Source: an uncultured Opitutaceae bacterium (GTDB taxonomy: Bacteria; Verrucomicrobiota; Verrucomicrobiia; Opitutales; Opitutaceae). From it: a DNA stretch of 55,021 nucleotides. Every line of letters begins with the position of its first letter. Position 1 is the stretch's first letter. The DNA lies in the NCBI GenBank assembly GCA_937942145.1, contig CALDFV010000203.1, positions 1 to 55,021 on the forward strand, in the 5' to 3' direction. This document shows, piece by piece, positions 1-9,366 of the stretch. The translations under genes and the position numbers were made by a program. The notes beneath the pieces are model-generated. The model worked only from the letters and a program-made list of their open reading frames with translations. It was not told the DNA's origin and did not search any database.

Positions 1-1
1 C

Positions 2-628
2 TTCATGATGACGGACTCGTCTGCTTGGGAACTAAAAGAGAAGAAGGGTAACCAGTTTCTGGCCCTAGAAGGAAAGAGCAAGTACGAGCCCCCACACCGT
101 TCACCCCTCAACATCGCCCTGATTAAAGGGAAAACGTTTGGGAGCTTTGTTCTCGAAGTGGATATCCTCCAAAGCGGGGTCAAAGGCACTCCGATTGCTC
201 AGTTCATGAAGGAGAATGCAGACCCCACCAAAGCGGGAGGGTACGCTCATAGAGACCATTGCTTTTTCTTCGGTTTCCAAGATCCCGCTCACTACATGTA
301 TATCCACGTAGCGAAGACAGGTGACAACAACGCTCACAATGTTTTCGTCGTTAACGAGTCGCCCCGAACTCCCATCACAGACTTCCGGACCGTGGGAGTA
401 GACTGGGGAGTCAATGTTTGGCGTAAGATTCGCATAGTCCGCGATGTGGCGAAGAGCACTGTCGCTCTATACTTCGATGATATGCTCACTCCCATAATGA
501 TTGCTGACGACGTGCCATTCGAGCAGGGATTCATCGGATTTGGCTCTTTCGACGACATCGGCTGGGTCGACAATATCAAGATCTGGGCGCCAGAATCTAA
601 AACCAATACTCAGACCTTTTTTGAATAG
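2..628 (+). CDS. LamG/DUF1080-like carbohydrate-associated protein, 5' truncated by the window edge
   Basis: The frame is open to the left edge of the window, and the first visible residues ([11 protein letters not shown]) match the interior of the family rather than a natural N-terminus, so the beginning is missing. The rest looks like a concanavalin/LamG-type beta-sandwich found in Verrucomicrobia and Planctomycetes: [16 protein letters not shown], a [21 protein letters not shown] strand pair and a closing [19 protein letters not shown] segment. No catalytic residues can be assigned. It lies 29 bp ahead of a sugar isomerase in the same direction, so a role in sugar or polysaccharide handling is inferred. 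An ATG at 5 is available but would give a protein without a signal peptide. Family assignment rests on remembered similarity. Confidence 0.6.
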   Translation, partial: FMMTDSSAWELKEKKGNQFLALEGKSKYEPPHRSPLNIALIKGKTFGSFVLEVDILQSGVKGTPIAQFMKENADPTKAGGYAHRDHCFFFGFQDPAHYMYIHVAKTGDNNAHNVFVVNESPRTPITDFRTVGVDWGVNVWRKIRIVRDVAKSTVALYFDDMLTPIMIADDVPFEQGFIGFGSFDDIGWVDNIKIWAPESKTNTQTFFE

Positions 629-657
629 TCTCTCCAGCCCCTATTAGGCTATCCGAT

Positions 658-1485
658 ATGAAATTCGCTATTTGTAACGAAACTTACCAAGGCTGGAGCC
701 TGACCGACACGTGTGCCAGCGCTTTCGATACAGGGTATCAAGGGCTCGAGATTGCTCCGTTTACGCTGAATGAGGACCCACGTGACCTGACGATACTTGA
801 AGCAAAGTCCATCGGTAACATCGTTCGAGAGCATGGCCTCGAAGTCGTCGGACTCCACTGGCTCCTCGTCAAACCGGAAGGAATGCATTTGACGACCCCG
901 GATTCAGCGGTTCGCCAAAAGACTCTCGACTTCGGGAAGCACCTCGCCGACCTATGTGCTGCGATGGGCGGTAAAGTGATGGTTTGGGGGAGTCCCAAGC
1001 AACGAAATCTGGATACAAATGATTCCTACGATGATGCGGCCAACCGAGCCGCTGATCTGCTTCGCTCGCTTGGCGAACATTGCGCGACGCTCGACGTATC
1101 CATCGCCATGGAACCGCTTGGACCGAACGAGACGAATTTCCTAACTTCCGCAGCAGAGACGATTAAGTTGATAGACAAGATCAACCACCCAAACATCCGC
1201 CTGCATCTCGATGTTAAGGCCATGTCCGCTGAGGCGGGATCGATTCCCGACATCATCGATTCGAGCCGCGACTACACGATTCACTTCCACGCCAACGATC
1301 CGAATCTTCTCGGTCCCGGTATGGGCGACCTAGAATTTCAACCCATCGCAGACGCCCTCGACAACGCCGGCTACGACCGGTGGGTTTCCGTCGAAGTCTT
1401 TGACTACTCCCCTGGCGCCGAGAATATCGCCAAGGAAAGTCTACAAAACCTCAAAAACGCATTCAAAAGCACCCCCTCCCTATGA
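658..1485 (+). CDS. Sugar phosphate isomerase/epimerase (xylose isomerase-like TIM barrel)
   Basis: A 275-residue protein of the AP-endonuclease-2/xylose isomerase-like TIM-barrel superfamily. Visible family signs are the N-terminal [13 protein letters not shown] strand, [13 protein letters not shown], the metal-binding glutamate in [23 protein letters not shown], the HFHANDPN histidine pair and the C-terminal [11 protein letters not shown] with a further acidic ligand. These enzymes isomerise or epimerise free or phosphorylated sugars with a divalent metal in the cytoplasm; the substrate cannot be read from sequence. The stop overlaps the start of the next gene (ATGA at 1482), indicating translational coupling with the transporter and, further on, the oxidoreductase. 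The start ATG has no close strong Shine-Dalgarno sequence. Confidence 0.85.
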   Translation: MKFAICNETYQGWSLTDTCASAFDTGYQGLEIAPFTLNEDPRDLTILEAKSIGNIVREHGLEVVGLHWLLVKPEGMHLTTPDSAVRQKTLDFGKHLADLCAAMGGKVMVWGSPKQRNLDTNDSYDDAANRAADLLRSLGEHCATLDVSIAMEPLGPNETNFLTSAAETIKLIDKINHPNIRLHLDVKAMSAEAGSIPDIIDSSRDYTIHFHANDPNLLGPGMGDLEFQPIADALDNAGYDRWVSVEVFDYSPGAENIAKESLQNLKNAFKSTPSL

Positions 1486-3092
1486 GCACAGAAGAATCAA
1501 ATCGCGAAGCCGCCTTAATCGCCGAAGCAGAAGCCTCCCCCCTTATCAAAAGACTGGGGATTTTCACCAAACTATCCGGTCCGGGTTGGCTCCAAGGCGC
1601 CATCACCCTCGGCGGAGGCTCGCTCGCCGGAGCCCTCTACCTGGGTGTGATCGCAGGCTTCGGGCTCCTCTGGCTGCAACCTCTCGCGATGATCTGCGGC
1701 ATCATAATGCTCTCGGCCATCGCCTACGTCACCCTCTCGACCGAGAAAGCGCCCTTTGGGCTCGTCAACACTCACCTTTCCCCCGCTCTGGGCTGGGCCT
1801 GGATGATCGCCACCATAATGGCCAATATCGTCTGGTGCATGCCCCAGTTCAACCTCGGCCGTGCCGCCATCCAGCAAAACCTGCTCCCCTTCGTGGGCGA
1901 CAGCACCGCTTCCACCGCCATCATTTGCCTAATCTTCCTTGTGATCGGATTGGGCATCAACGTCCTCTACGAATCCGAGGGTAAGGGCGCCAAAACCTTC
2001 GACCGAATCATCAAGGTCATGGTCGGCATGATCGTCCTGTCCTTCATTTTAGTCGTCATCACCCTGGCGACAACGGGAGGTATTCAATGGGGCTCTCTCT
2101 TTGCTGGCTTGATCCCCAACCCCAAACTACTCGTCTCTCCCGCCGCAGGCTATGCCGATCTCATCGCCGCATCCAGCCACCCCGACTGGTGGACCGCTAA
2201 AATCATTACTGACCAACGAGACATCATTATCGCCGCCTTCGGCACTGCCGTCGGAATCAACATGACCTGGCTCCTCCCTTACTCGTTGCTCAAAAAGAGC
2301 TGGGGGAAGACGCACCGCTCCTTCTCGATCTTCGATCTGTCCATTGGCCTTTTCATACCCTTCTTTCTAGCGACCAGCTGCGTTGTCATCGCCGCGGCCT
2401 CCCAGTTCCACACAAAAATCGGCGACGTCGACCCCAACTCTCCCGTCGCAGCCGGAACGCTCGCCCAACTCCAGGAAGCCCATCCCGGAACGACCAACGC
2501 CGCCGACCTTGAGCTGGCACTCAGCTTGGTCAAACGAGACAATTTCCAGTTGGCCACCACTCTTGAGCCGCTCGCAGGGAAGGTCGTCTCCCAAACCATT
2601 TTCGGACTCGGCGTCCTCGGAATGGCTGTATCTACGATCATCATTCTCATGCTGATCAACGGGCTCGCCTTTCAGGAGCTACTCGGGAAACGCGGCGATA
2701 AGAATGCCCACTACATTGGGTGCGCCGTTTCCGGTATTGCCGGATTCGCTGGTCCCTTTGTATGGACCGGAGCGGCCGCGGCCGCCTTGGCTATCCCAAC
2801 CTCTGTAATCGGCGGCTCTCTGATCCCAATCGCCTATTTCACTTTCTTCCTCATGATGAATTCCAAGAAGGTACTCGGTGAAAACCGGCCGGAAGGAACC
2901 GCCCGCATCGTCTGGAACGTCCTCATGGGATTTGCCACCGGCGTCGCCACCATCGGGTCCGTCTGGGTCCTTTACGGGAAATCTCACTTGAGAGACTGGC
3001 ATGGGATGATACCCGCGGCAGGTCTCGGCTTGCTCGCGATCCTCTTCATTGTAGGAATCTTTTCTTTCATCAAGAACGAACGCGCATCATGA
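1482..3092 (+). CDS. Divergent Nramp-family membrane transporter in a sugar operon
   Basis: A 536-residue protein with about 11-12 hydrophobic segments and an Nramp-like start ([17 protein letters not shown], residues 31-47). In true Nramp metal carriers TM1 carries DPGN and TM6 carries MPH(N). Here TM1 reads TLGGGSLAG and the TM6 region (near residues 252-270) reads [15 protein letters not shown], so both metal-binding motifs are missing. A polar loop of about 60 residues ([11 protein letters not shown] onward) lies in the second half. Such proteins are usually auto-annotated as divalent metal transporters, but the motifs and the operon (isomerase upstream, Gfo/Idh/MocA dehydrogenase downstream, both overlapping by 4 nt) suggest another substrate, perhaps a sugar or sugar acid; that is inference. 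Cytoplasmic membrane. Confidence 0.75.
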   Translation: MSTEESNREAALIAEAEASPLIKRLGIFTKLSGPGWLQGAITLGGGSLAGALYLGVIAGFGLLWLQPLAMICGIIMLSAIAYVTLSTEKAPFGLVNTHLSPALGWAWMIATIMANIVWCMPQFNLGRAAIQQNLLPFVGDSTASTAIICLIFLVIGLGINVLYESEGKGAKTFDRIIKVMVGMIVLSFILVVITLATTGGIQWGSLFAGLIPNPKLLVSPAAGYADLIAASSHPDWWTAKIITDQRDIIIAAFGTAVGINMTWLLPYSLLKKSWGKTHRSFSIFDLSIGLFIPFFLATSCVVIAAASQFHTKIGDVDPNSPVAAGTLAQLQEAHPGTTNAADLELALSLVKRDNFQLATTLEPLAGKVVSQTIFGLGVLGMAVSTIIILMLINGLAFQELLGKRGDKNAHYIGCAVSGIAGFAGPFVWTGAAAAALAIPTSVIGGSLIPIAYFTFFLMMNSKKVLGENRPEGTARIVWNVLMGFATGVATIGSVWVLYGKSHLRDWHGMIPAAGLGLLAILFIVGIFSFIKNERAS

Positions 3093-4135
3093 AATTCGGT
3101 ATCATCGGATCTGGAATGATCGCCAAGTTTCACGCTAAGGCGATCGAAGCCATGGCGGGTTCTGAACTGCATTCCGTTTACAGTCGTAATCCCGAGAGCT
3201 CAAAAGTGATTGCTGACGAGTTCGGCTGCGCGGCCAGCAACGACTTGGATGCCTTTCTAGCTGACCCGGAACTCGAAATCGTCACGATAGCGACGCCATC
3301 CGGAGCGCATCTGGAACCGGCAATTGCGGCGGCTAGAGCAGGCAAACATGTTATTTGTGAAAAGCCGTTGGAAATCACAACCGATCGCGTTGACGAAATG
3401 GCCGCTGCCGGAAAGGAGAACGGCGTTACTATTTCCGGCATTTTCAATCGGCGTTTTAATCCCGGGCTTGTTGCGCTGAAAAAGGCCGTCGACGAAGGCC
3501 GGTTCGGTCAGATTTCCCTAGCCGATGCTTATATCAAATGGTATCGAGACCAGGACTACTATGATTCCGGCCAATGGCGCGGTACCTGGAAACTGGACGG
3601 AGGCGGAGCACTCATGAACCAGTCAATCCACGCAATCGACCAATTGCTCTATGTTGCAGGACCGGTCAAATCCGTCAACGCATCCACCGCGACGTTAGCT
3701 CACGAACGAATCGAGGTTGAAGACACTGCGGTTGCCATTCTCGAGTTCGAAAGCGGCGCTCGTGGAGTCATCCAAGGCTCGACAGCCTGCTGGTCCAAAG
3801 ATGGCCACTCCGCTGAGGTTCAAATTTGCGGGGAAAAAGGATCCGTTTTCCTGGCCGATGACAAGTTTCGAGTTTGGGAGTTCAAAGAGGAAACATCTGA
3901 GGACGATCGCATTCGGTCTGAGCTCATGGTGAAAACGGGAACCAAAGGAATTGGAGCGAACGATCCGAGCGCCATCGATTTTTCGGGACATCAGCTCAAT
4001 TTTGAAGATGTCGTGAATGCGATTCAGGAGAATCGTTCTCCACTCGTAGACGCGTTAGAAGCTCGAAAGGCAGTAGCCCTTATCAATGCAATTTATGAGA
4101 GCGCGAGGGACGGTTCTAAACGAGTATTCCTGTAG
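3089..4135 (+). CDS. Gfo/Idh/MocA family NAD(P)-dependent oxidoreductase
   Basis: A 348-residue cytoplasmic dehydrogenase. The N-terminal Rossmann fold opens with [18 protein letters not shown] (the GxGxxA-type nucleotide loop), and the family signature CEKPLEIT with its conserved Lys sits near residue 93. The C-terminal half is the usual alpha/beta domain with GGGALMNQSIHAIDQL, in which the histidine is the expected catalytic or substrate residue. Relatives oxidise sugars, inositols or sugar acids at a ring hydroxyl. The start ATG overlaps the transporter stop (ATGA), making isomerase, transporter and dehydrogenase one coupled catabolic unit. It is the last gene of the operon; about 55 bp follow before a convergent gene, with no obvious intrinsic terminator. 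Confidence 0.88.
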   Translation: MKFGIIGSGMIAKFHAKAIEAMAGSELHSVYSRNPESSKVIADEFGCAASNDLDAFLADPELEIVTIATPSGAHLEPAIAAARAGKHVICEKPLEITTDRVDEMAAAGKENGVTISGIFNRRFNPGLVALKKAVDEGRFGQISLADAYIKWYRDQDYYDSGQWRGTWKLDGGGALMNQSIHAIDQLLYVAGPVKSVNASTATLAHERIEVEDTAVAILEFESGARGVIQGSTACWSKDGHSAEVQICGEKGSVFLADDKFRVWEFKEETSEDDRIRSELMVKTGTKGIGANDPSAIDFSGHQLNFEDVVNAIQENRSPLVDALEARKAVALINAIYESARDGSKRVFL

Positions 4136-4190
4136 GAAGAAGCGGACTGGGAATCTACGATTATGTATTGGCTAACTATTCAGACCTTCA

Positions 4191-4955
4191 TCACCCGTTT
4201 TCTGGCCCAATCAAATTACGGACGTCTGGCAGTATCCGATTCCTTCTTCCGCTTCCGAGCTTAGCAAGGTAAGGATCTTTTGAGGGATCTCCCGCTGCGG
4301 GTTCATCTTCCTCCTCAACCTCTTCTTCCTCCTCGTCATCGAGGAAAACATATTCATCCGCTTCATCGAAGAGCTTGGAAATCCGTCTCGCTTCTGGCTC
4401 GAGAACCAATGGCGGATTGGCAAGGCGTCCCTTCTTAACAAATACAAACAGACAAGGAAAATACTCTTTGAGGTATCGATCTTGAAACTCGTCAATCCAC
4501 TTGTTCGAAACCTCGCTACGATTACTGAGCAAGACCACATCAGAAAAGTGGATACAACAATCGTACCATTGGAGCAGTTTTCGCTCCTTTTGCACTCGGT
4601 GGCAATCTACAATCGAGATGATCCTACCCAATTCGTAACTCGATTCCTGGAGCCAGTTGAAAAAAGCTTCTACGAAATCCGCAGGATCCGACATCCCATC
4701 TGCGACAACAAAAACCGTTTCACCTGTAGCTTCCGCAATAATTCCTTCGTCAACACCCTTCCACAAATACCGTTTCTGCTCACAGAGGGTATGACGAATA
4801 GGGAGCGGTGACTCCCAATGAACCGCATCATCTTCCGAAATGAAAACCTGAGACTCGGTAGAGGAATCCAATCCAAAATCCACAAGATCTGAAACAACCG
4901 AGGAGCGGCCCCCGCCACGAGAACCCAAAATAAGATAGACAAACCTTTCCGACAT
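4191..4955 (-). CDS. Degenerate P-loop (CobW/G3E GTPase-like) protein with acidic tail
   Basis: A 254-residue protein 34 bp downstream of aroC and probably cotranscribed with it. The N-terminus (VYLILGSRGGGRSSVV) looks like a Walker A loop, but the invariant Lys is replaced by Arg (GxxxxGRS). Later, IISIVDCHRV and VVLLSNRSEV resemble the G3E/CobW beta strands with the usual NKxD reduced to NRSE. Residues about 200-225 form a run of Asp and Glu (DDEEEEEVEEEDE), followed by a basic tail. I read it as a pseudo-GTPase or metallochaperone-like relative; function is unknown. No transmembrane segments or signal peptide are visible. An unrelated P-loop NTPase origin is the alternative. Confidence 0.5.
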   Translation of the reverse strand: MSERFVYLILGSRGGGRSSVVSDLVDFGLDSSTESQVFISEDDAVHWESPLPIRHTLCEQKRYLWKGVDEGIIAEATGETVFVVADGMSDPADFVEAFFNWLQESSYELGRIISIVDCHRVQKERKLLQWYDCCIHFSDVVLLSNRSEVSNKWIDEFQDRYLKEYFPCLFVFVKKGRLANPPLVLEPEARRISKLFDEADEYVFLDDEEEEEVEEEDEPAAGDPSKDPYLAKLGSGRRNRILPDVRNLIGPENG

Positions 4956-4989
4956 ATGCCCGAAATACTGACGCTAAATTCTTGGAAAG

Positions 4990-6078
4990 CTAGAGAGAGA
5001 ACAACCGATTTTGCGCATGCTGGCGCATCCAATGATCAATCGTCACTAGATTAGCCATCGCTTCAACAATCGGAACGGCTCGCGGCAAAACGCACGGATC
5101 GTGCCGGCCTCGAGCCTTCAGCTCGGTCTCGTTTCCGACTTTGTCCACTGTTGGTTGCGACTGAAGAAGCGTCGCCGTCGGCTTGAAAGCGACGCGAAAA
5201 CGGACCTCTTCCCCATTTGTAATCCCCCCTTGGACTCCACCGGAACGGTTTGTCTTAGTCCGAACTCGGCCGTCTCGAATCTCGAAGTGGTCATTGTGCT
5301 CGGAGCCCGACAGTCTTGTCCCTGAGAAACCGCTTCCCACTTCGAATCCTTTTGTAGCAGGAAGGGAGAGCATCGCTTTCGCTAAATCCGCCTCAAATCG
5401 GTCAAACACCGGCTCACCGAGCCCAACGGGCAAATTACGTATCACACATTCGATGACGCCACCCACGGAATCGCCTTGGCTTCGAACCTCACGGATACGG
5501 TCTATCATCGCTTGAGCAGTGTCTGCATGTGGGCATCGAACCGCGTTTGCTTCGATCAGCTCGAGGGAAATATCGGAATCTTCAGGCATCTCGATATCCT
5601 GAATCCGCTTCACATAGGCAATCGTTTCAACTCCACCGGCAAGACCGAGAATTTTTTTCGCTATGGCTCCCGCCGCAACCCGCCCGATTGTCTCACGGGC
5701 AGAGGACCGGCCTCCTCCTTCCGGATCTCGATGTCCAAACTTAGTTTGATAGGTATAGTCAGCATGGGAGGGCCTGAACTTCTCCTTCATTTCAGTATAA
5801 GCTTCGGGCCGATGGTCTTTGTTGAAGACCAACATCGAAACAGGAGTTCCTGTCGTACGTCCCTCATAAACTCCCGAGAGAATCTGAACCTGGTCCAATT
5901 CCTTTCGAGGCGTAACGATGTCACTCTGGCCAGGACGCCTCCGATCTAACTCAAACTGAATTTCCTCAGCCGTTATCGACAGGTTTGGAGGGCACCCATC
6001 GACGACAACGCCCACCGCCCCTCCATGGCTTTCACCCCAAGTGCTAATCGAAAATAGTTTGCCGAAAGTATTAGGCAT
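4990..6078 (-). CDS. aroC: Chorismate synthase
   Basis: A 362-residue enzyme converting 5-enolpyruvylshikimate-3-phosphate to chorismate with reduced FMN, the last step of the shikimate pathway. The N-terminal signature [19 protein letters not shown], the [13 protein letters not shown] segment and the FMN/substrate-binding [15 protein letters not shown] are all present, and length matches bacterial AroC. The C-terminal [17 protein letters not shown] is also typical. It lies 77 bp downstream of cysE in the same direction and 34 bp upstream of a degenerate P-loop gene, so these may form one transcript linking aromatic and cysteine biosynthesis genes only by position. Confidence 0.97.
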   Translation of the reverse strand: MPNTFGKLFSISTWGESHGGAVGVVVDGCPPNLSITAEEIQFELDRRRPGQSDIVTPRKELDQVQILSGVYEGRTTGTPVSMLVFNKDHRPEAYTEMKEKFRPSHADYTYQTKFGHRDPEGGGRSSARETIGRVAAGAIAKKILGLAGGVETIAYVKRIQDIEMPEDSDISLELIEANAVRCPHADTAQAMIDRIREVRSQGDSVGGVIECVIRNLPVGLGEPVFDRFEADLAKAMLSLPATKGFEVGSGFSGTRLSGSEHNDHFEIRDGRVRTKTNRSGGVQGGITNGEEVRFRVAFKPTATLLQSQPTVDKVGNETELKARGRHDPCVLPRAVPIVEAMANLVTIDHWMRQHAQNRLFSL

Positions 6079-6155
6079 GGCGAAGACCCTACGAGCAGAC
6101 CCGAACGAATAAAGGAAAATCTTGCTCTAGATATCCAGGAAGAAACCTTAAAGAC

Positions 6156-6971
6156 CTAGATTCCAGGATCGAAACTTGAAACATCGCCCTTCCCGAGCTG
6201 CTGGTTCATTCCCAGAGCAGGCGTAGCCTCTTTGCATGTCCCAATATTTTTGGCGGGAACGCCAACAACGGTGCCGTGCGCTTTGACGCTATGGAGCACC
6301 ACACTACCCGCCCCAATTTTCGCTCCCTCACCAATTTTGATATTACCAAGGACTTTTGCTCCCGCAGCGATCAAGACCCCGTCACCCACCTTGGGGTGCC
6401 GATCCCCTCTCTCTTTTCCCGTTCCGCCTAGAGTGACTCCGTGCAGCAGCGAAACGTTGTTCCCTACAACGGCCGTTTCACCAATTACCACCCCCGTTGC
6501 GTGGTCTATGAGTATTCCATGACCGATTGTCGCCGCAGGATGTATGTCCACTCCGAATACTTTCGAAATCAAGCTCTGTAGATACAAAGCAAGGGTTTTA
6601 CGATCCTCGTACCAAAGGTAGTGAGCGAAGCGATACGCAGACAGAGCATGGAATCCCTTGAAGAAAAGGAAGGGTGAGAGGTATCCACCTGCCGCTGGAT
6701 CCCGCTCTTTAACCGCTTGCAGATCTATGAGAATGCACTCTCGAAGCCCCTTTTCCGATTCGAGGATTTGAAGAAACAGATCCCTCAAAGTGATGCTGGG
6801 GAGGATGTCATCCCGCATTTTAGAGGCGAGTGTGTAGCTTAGAGCGGCTTCAAACGAATTTTGCCCTAGTACCGTTTCTTCCAGATAGGCGACGAGGAGA
6901 CGCTCATCTTTCGTCGATTGATCCGCCTCCTTGCGAAGAGACTCCCAGATAATGTTATTTAGAGCGTCCAT
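6156..6971 (-). CDS. cysE: Serine O-acetyltransferase
   Basis: A 271-residue enzyme (from ATG at 6971) acetylating L-serine with acetyl-CoA, the first step of cysteine synthesis. The N-terminal alpha-helical SATase domain (WESLRKEADQSTKDE...) is followed by the left-handed beta-helix of hexapeptide repeats: GVDIHPAATIGHGILIDHATGVVIGETAVVG and LHGVTLGGTGKERGDRHPKVGDGV, with the catalytic HATG/His motif. An upstream TTG at 7031 would add 20 residues, but these are not family-like and the ATG fits the usual CysE N-terminus. No clear Shine-Dalgarno sequence is visible before either start. It is divergent from the DUF481 gene at 7252; the 280 bp between them must hold both promoters, although I cannot place them confidently. 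Confidence 0.95.
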   Translation of the reverse strand: MDALNNIIWESLRKEADQSTKDERLLVAYLEETVLGQNSFEAALSYTLASKMRDDILPSITLRDLFLQILESEKGLRECILIDLQAVKERDPAAGGYLSPFLFFKGFHALSAYRFAHYLWYEDRKTLALYLQSLISKVFGVDIHPAATIGHGILIDHATGVVIGETAVVGNNVSLLHGVTLGGTGKERGDRHPKVGDGVLIAAGAKVLGNIKIGEGAKIGAGSVVLHSVKAHGTVVGVPAKNIGTCKEATPALGMNQQLGKGDVSSFDPGI

Positions 6972-7251
6972 ATTAGAATTTATAACTCGAAATTGACCTC
7001 GAACCGTATGCGCAGGACCTTCGAGCGCCAATGCAAATCAATCTCGAAACTGTTTTGTTCGAAAACTCTCCCCGTCAATATTTTATTGCAAAACACTGGT
7101 TAAATCTATTTGGCGGCCGGCTTTCACTAATGGAATTGAGAAAAATGGGCTCAAAGAACAATGATTTGTGACCATTAGCCCAGTTGGGTGTGTCAAATCG
7201 TAAACCCTAGCTGAGAAGGAATCACTCAATTTTGCCAACCAAATACTAAGT

Positions 7252-8292
7252 ATGAATAAACTATTAGCTTCAATAGCGGCCTTAGCACTGTTTACGGTAT
7301 CTTCGAACGGCGACGTCATCGTCACTAAATCTGGCTCCACAATCGTAGGTAAAATCCAGGAAATCGACGGCGGAAAGATCAAAATATCGACCGATTTTGC
7401 GGGAGACATCGTGGTCGACCAAACCCAAGTCGAACAAATGACCACCGACGATCCTATTTTTGTTTCGATTGAGGGTGGTGCCTCGTTCTCAGGAAAGATC
7501 ACCGGCTCTGATGACGGATCTCTCAACGTCGCGACCGAAACCGGCAGAATGACTACCTCTGTTTCCAATGTCAAAGAAAGCTGGCAGATCGGAAGCATGA
7601 GTCCCACCGAAAAGAAAATGCGCCGCAGTTGGGCTTACCTAGCGGCTTTCGACCTCGCAGGCAAAAGCGGGAACAAATCCAGCACTGGATTCGGAATGAG
7701 CTTCCGAGCCACCCTAAACGGGCCGGATGATAGGCTGGCTTTCTTTTCAAGGGCAAATTTCGAAGAAACCGACGGGACTAAGAGCGCCGATGATGCTCGG
7801 GTAGGGGTAGACTACTCGAACCAGATCAACGACCAGTGGAACTGGTATGTCAGCAGCGAACTAGGACGCGATGTCATCAAGGACACAGATTTGTTCGTCA
7901 CAACAGCAGGCGGTTTCGGATATACGATAACCAATACCGATTCTAGATTCCTCAACATTCGCGGTGGTGTCGGCTATCGGTTTGAGGAATACAGCGATTT
8001 CTCCACCCCGATCCGCGAGCAGCTAAACGCCGCCAGTCTAGACTTTGGTCTCGAGCACAAGGAAACGCTCAAGTGGGGTACGTTGGTCAATCGTATCAAG
8101 TTTACGCCTACCATCGAAGACTTTGGCAGTTTCCGCCTCTACCAAGACACCGCTCTCGATCTTCCTCTCAAGGCCGATCAATACAGCGTCCGACTAGGTT
8201 TCGCTAATGACTATGACAGTGACGCGGATCTGAGCGGAAAGAAGGAACTCGATACCACCTACTACATCCGCCTCGTTTTGAACTGGCAGTAG
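7252..8292 (+). CDS. DUF481 (YdiY-like) outer-membrane beta-barrel protein
   Basis: A 346-residue protein with an N-terminal signal peptide (MNKLLASIAALALFTVSSNGDV). Residues about 20-115 hold two copies of a small beta-rich module (VTKSGSTIVGKIQEIDGGKIKISTDFAG, then ISIEGGASFSGKITG-type), which is often found before DUF481 barrels. From about residue 130 the alternating aromatic/polar strands (FGMSFRATLNG, WNWYVSSELGRD, FLNIRGGVGYRF) end in YYIRLVLNWQ, a C-terminal aromatic outer-membrane sorting signal. Function is unknown; the family is described as putative salt-induced outer-membrane protein. It is a single-gene unit closed by an intrinsic terminator. Confidence 0.8.
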   Translation: MNKLLASIAALALFTVSSNGDVIVTKSGSTIVGKIQEIDGGKIKISTDFAGDIVVDQTQVEQMTTDDPIFVSIEGGASFSGKITGSDDGSLNVATETGRMTTSVSNVKESWQIGSMSPTEKKMRRSWAYLAAFDLAGKSGNKSSTGFGMSFRATLNGPDDRLAFFSRANFEETDGTKSADDARVGVDYSNQINDQWNWYVSSELGRDVIKDTDLFVTTAGGFGYTITNTDSRFLNIRGGVGYRFEEYSDFSTPIREQLNAASLDFGLEHKETLKWGTLVNRIKFTPTIEDFGSFRLYQDTALDLPLKADQYSVRLGFANDYDSDADLSGKKELDTTYYIRLVLNWQ

Positions 8293-8313
8293 TTGCATCA
8301 ACACCCCTTTCCC

Positions 8314-8347
8314 AACGCCTCCGCTTTTCGCAGCCGAGGCGTTTTTT
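8314..8347 (+). terminator. Intrinsic terminator after the DUF481 gene
   Basis: AACGCCTC (8314-8321) pairs with GAGGCGTT (8336-8343) around a short loop, followed by a T-run to 8347. It sits 22 bp after the stop codon on the same strand and also separates this gene from the convergent ftsY gene. The opposite strand has no matching T-run, so it is expected to act in one direction only. Confidence 0.85.
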
Positions 8348-8371
8348 ATGTCAAGAGCTTTCCCCAACGAC

Positions 8372-9304
8372 TCAGGCAGAGACTTCCTCTTCCACTCCGA
8401 ACACCGCATTGACGTAATTGTCGATCTGGTACGCCTGTAAATCCTCAGCCTTCTCACCAAAACCCAAAAAGTAAATTGGCAATTTCAACTCACGGTATAT
8501 TCCCACGAGCGAACCTCCCCTGCTCGTCCCGTCTAGCTTAGTCACAATCAGTCCATCGAGACCAAATTTCTCGTGAAAAACACGAGCTTGCTCAATGGAG
8601 TTTGACCCTAAACTTCCATCAACCACCAAAAGGCTGTAATGCGGTGCCGATTCATCGTGTTTTTGCAATACACGCCTGATCTTGGCTAGCTCATCCATCA
8701 AATTGCTCTTCGTATGCAAACGACCCGCCGTGTCGATGATCAACGTGTCCTTTCCTCGACTCTTGGCAGCCTGCCACGCATCGTAGGCAACGGCCGCCGC
8801 ATCTGCGCCACGTTCACCGGAAACGATCTCTAGGTCCAATCGGTTCGTCCACTCTTTCAGCTGCTCGATGGCCGCGGCTCGAAACGTGTCGCAGGCCGCC
8901 ACCAGAACTTCTCTTCCCTCGGCCTTGCATTGGCTCCCCAGTTTAGCTGTCGTGGTGGTCTTTCCAGACCCATTTACCCCAATCAGACAGATCACCGTGG
9001 GCCGGTCGTCCTTAAACTCGATCGTTCCCTCCGAGCCATCTAAAACGCGCCTAAGGACAGATGATCCGATTTTCGCTACATCCTGACCGCGCAGTTCCTT
9101 GTCTTTCCGGTAAGCCTCTTTCGTTTCTTCAACGATTTCTTCTGTCGTCTCGTATCCAAAATCTGCTCCATAGAGCGCTTCTTCTAATTCCTCGATAGTC
9201 GATGCATCTAGCTTCGCGCGACGGAAGATCCCGCCTGTCTTGTCAGCGATATTCTTGGCGGATTTCGAGAGCCCGTCTTTGAATTTCTTGAAAAGCGATA
9301 GCAT
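8372..9304 (-). CDS. ftsY: Signal recognition particle receptor FtsY
   Basis: A 310-residue SRP-receptor GTPase that docks SRP-ribosome complexes at the membrane. It has the N-domain four-helix bundle (residues about 1-85) followed by the G domain with P-loop GVNGSGKTTTTAKLG, DTFRAAAIEQL (I-box), DTAGRLHTKSNLM (G3), TKLDGTSRGG (G4) and GFGEKAEDLQAY (G5). It lacks the long acidic A domain of E. coli FtsY, as in many non-proteobacterial forms. The usual DATTGQNA is DGSLGSNS here, and TSRGG replaces the common TAKGG. It is the last gene of the ribBA-ribH-nusB-ftsY run, 62 bp after nusB. Confidence 0.96.
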   Translation of the reverse strand: MLSLFKKFKDGLSKSAKNIADKTGGIFRRAKLDASTIEELEEALYGADFGYETTEEIVEETKEAYRKDKELRGQDVAKIGSSVLRRVLDGSEGTIEFKDDRPTVICLIGVNGSGKTTTTAKLGSQCKAEGREVLVAACDTFRAAAIEQLKEWTNRLDLEIVSGERGADAAAVAYDAWQAAKSRGKDTLIIDTAGRLHTKSNLMDELAKIRRVLQKHDESAPHYSLLVVDGSLGSNSIEQARVFHEKFGLDGLIVTKLDGTSRGGSLVGIYRELKLPIYFLGFGEKAEDLQAYQIDNYVNAVFGVEEEVSA

Positions 9305-9366
9305 AGTCTAATCGAATTAGAGATTTTTCTGACCCGGCCAACACCGAATTTCAGCTAACTTGATCC

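Noticed and set aside
2279-2659. Minus-strand frame of 126 codons
   Set aside because: Antisense to the membrane transporter; no independent evidence.
7083-7607. Minus-strand open frame of 174 codons overlapping the cysE/DUF481 gap
   Set aside because: Mostly antisense to the DUF481 gene, low-complexity hydrophobic/Ser content, no family resemblance or start signal.
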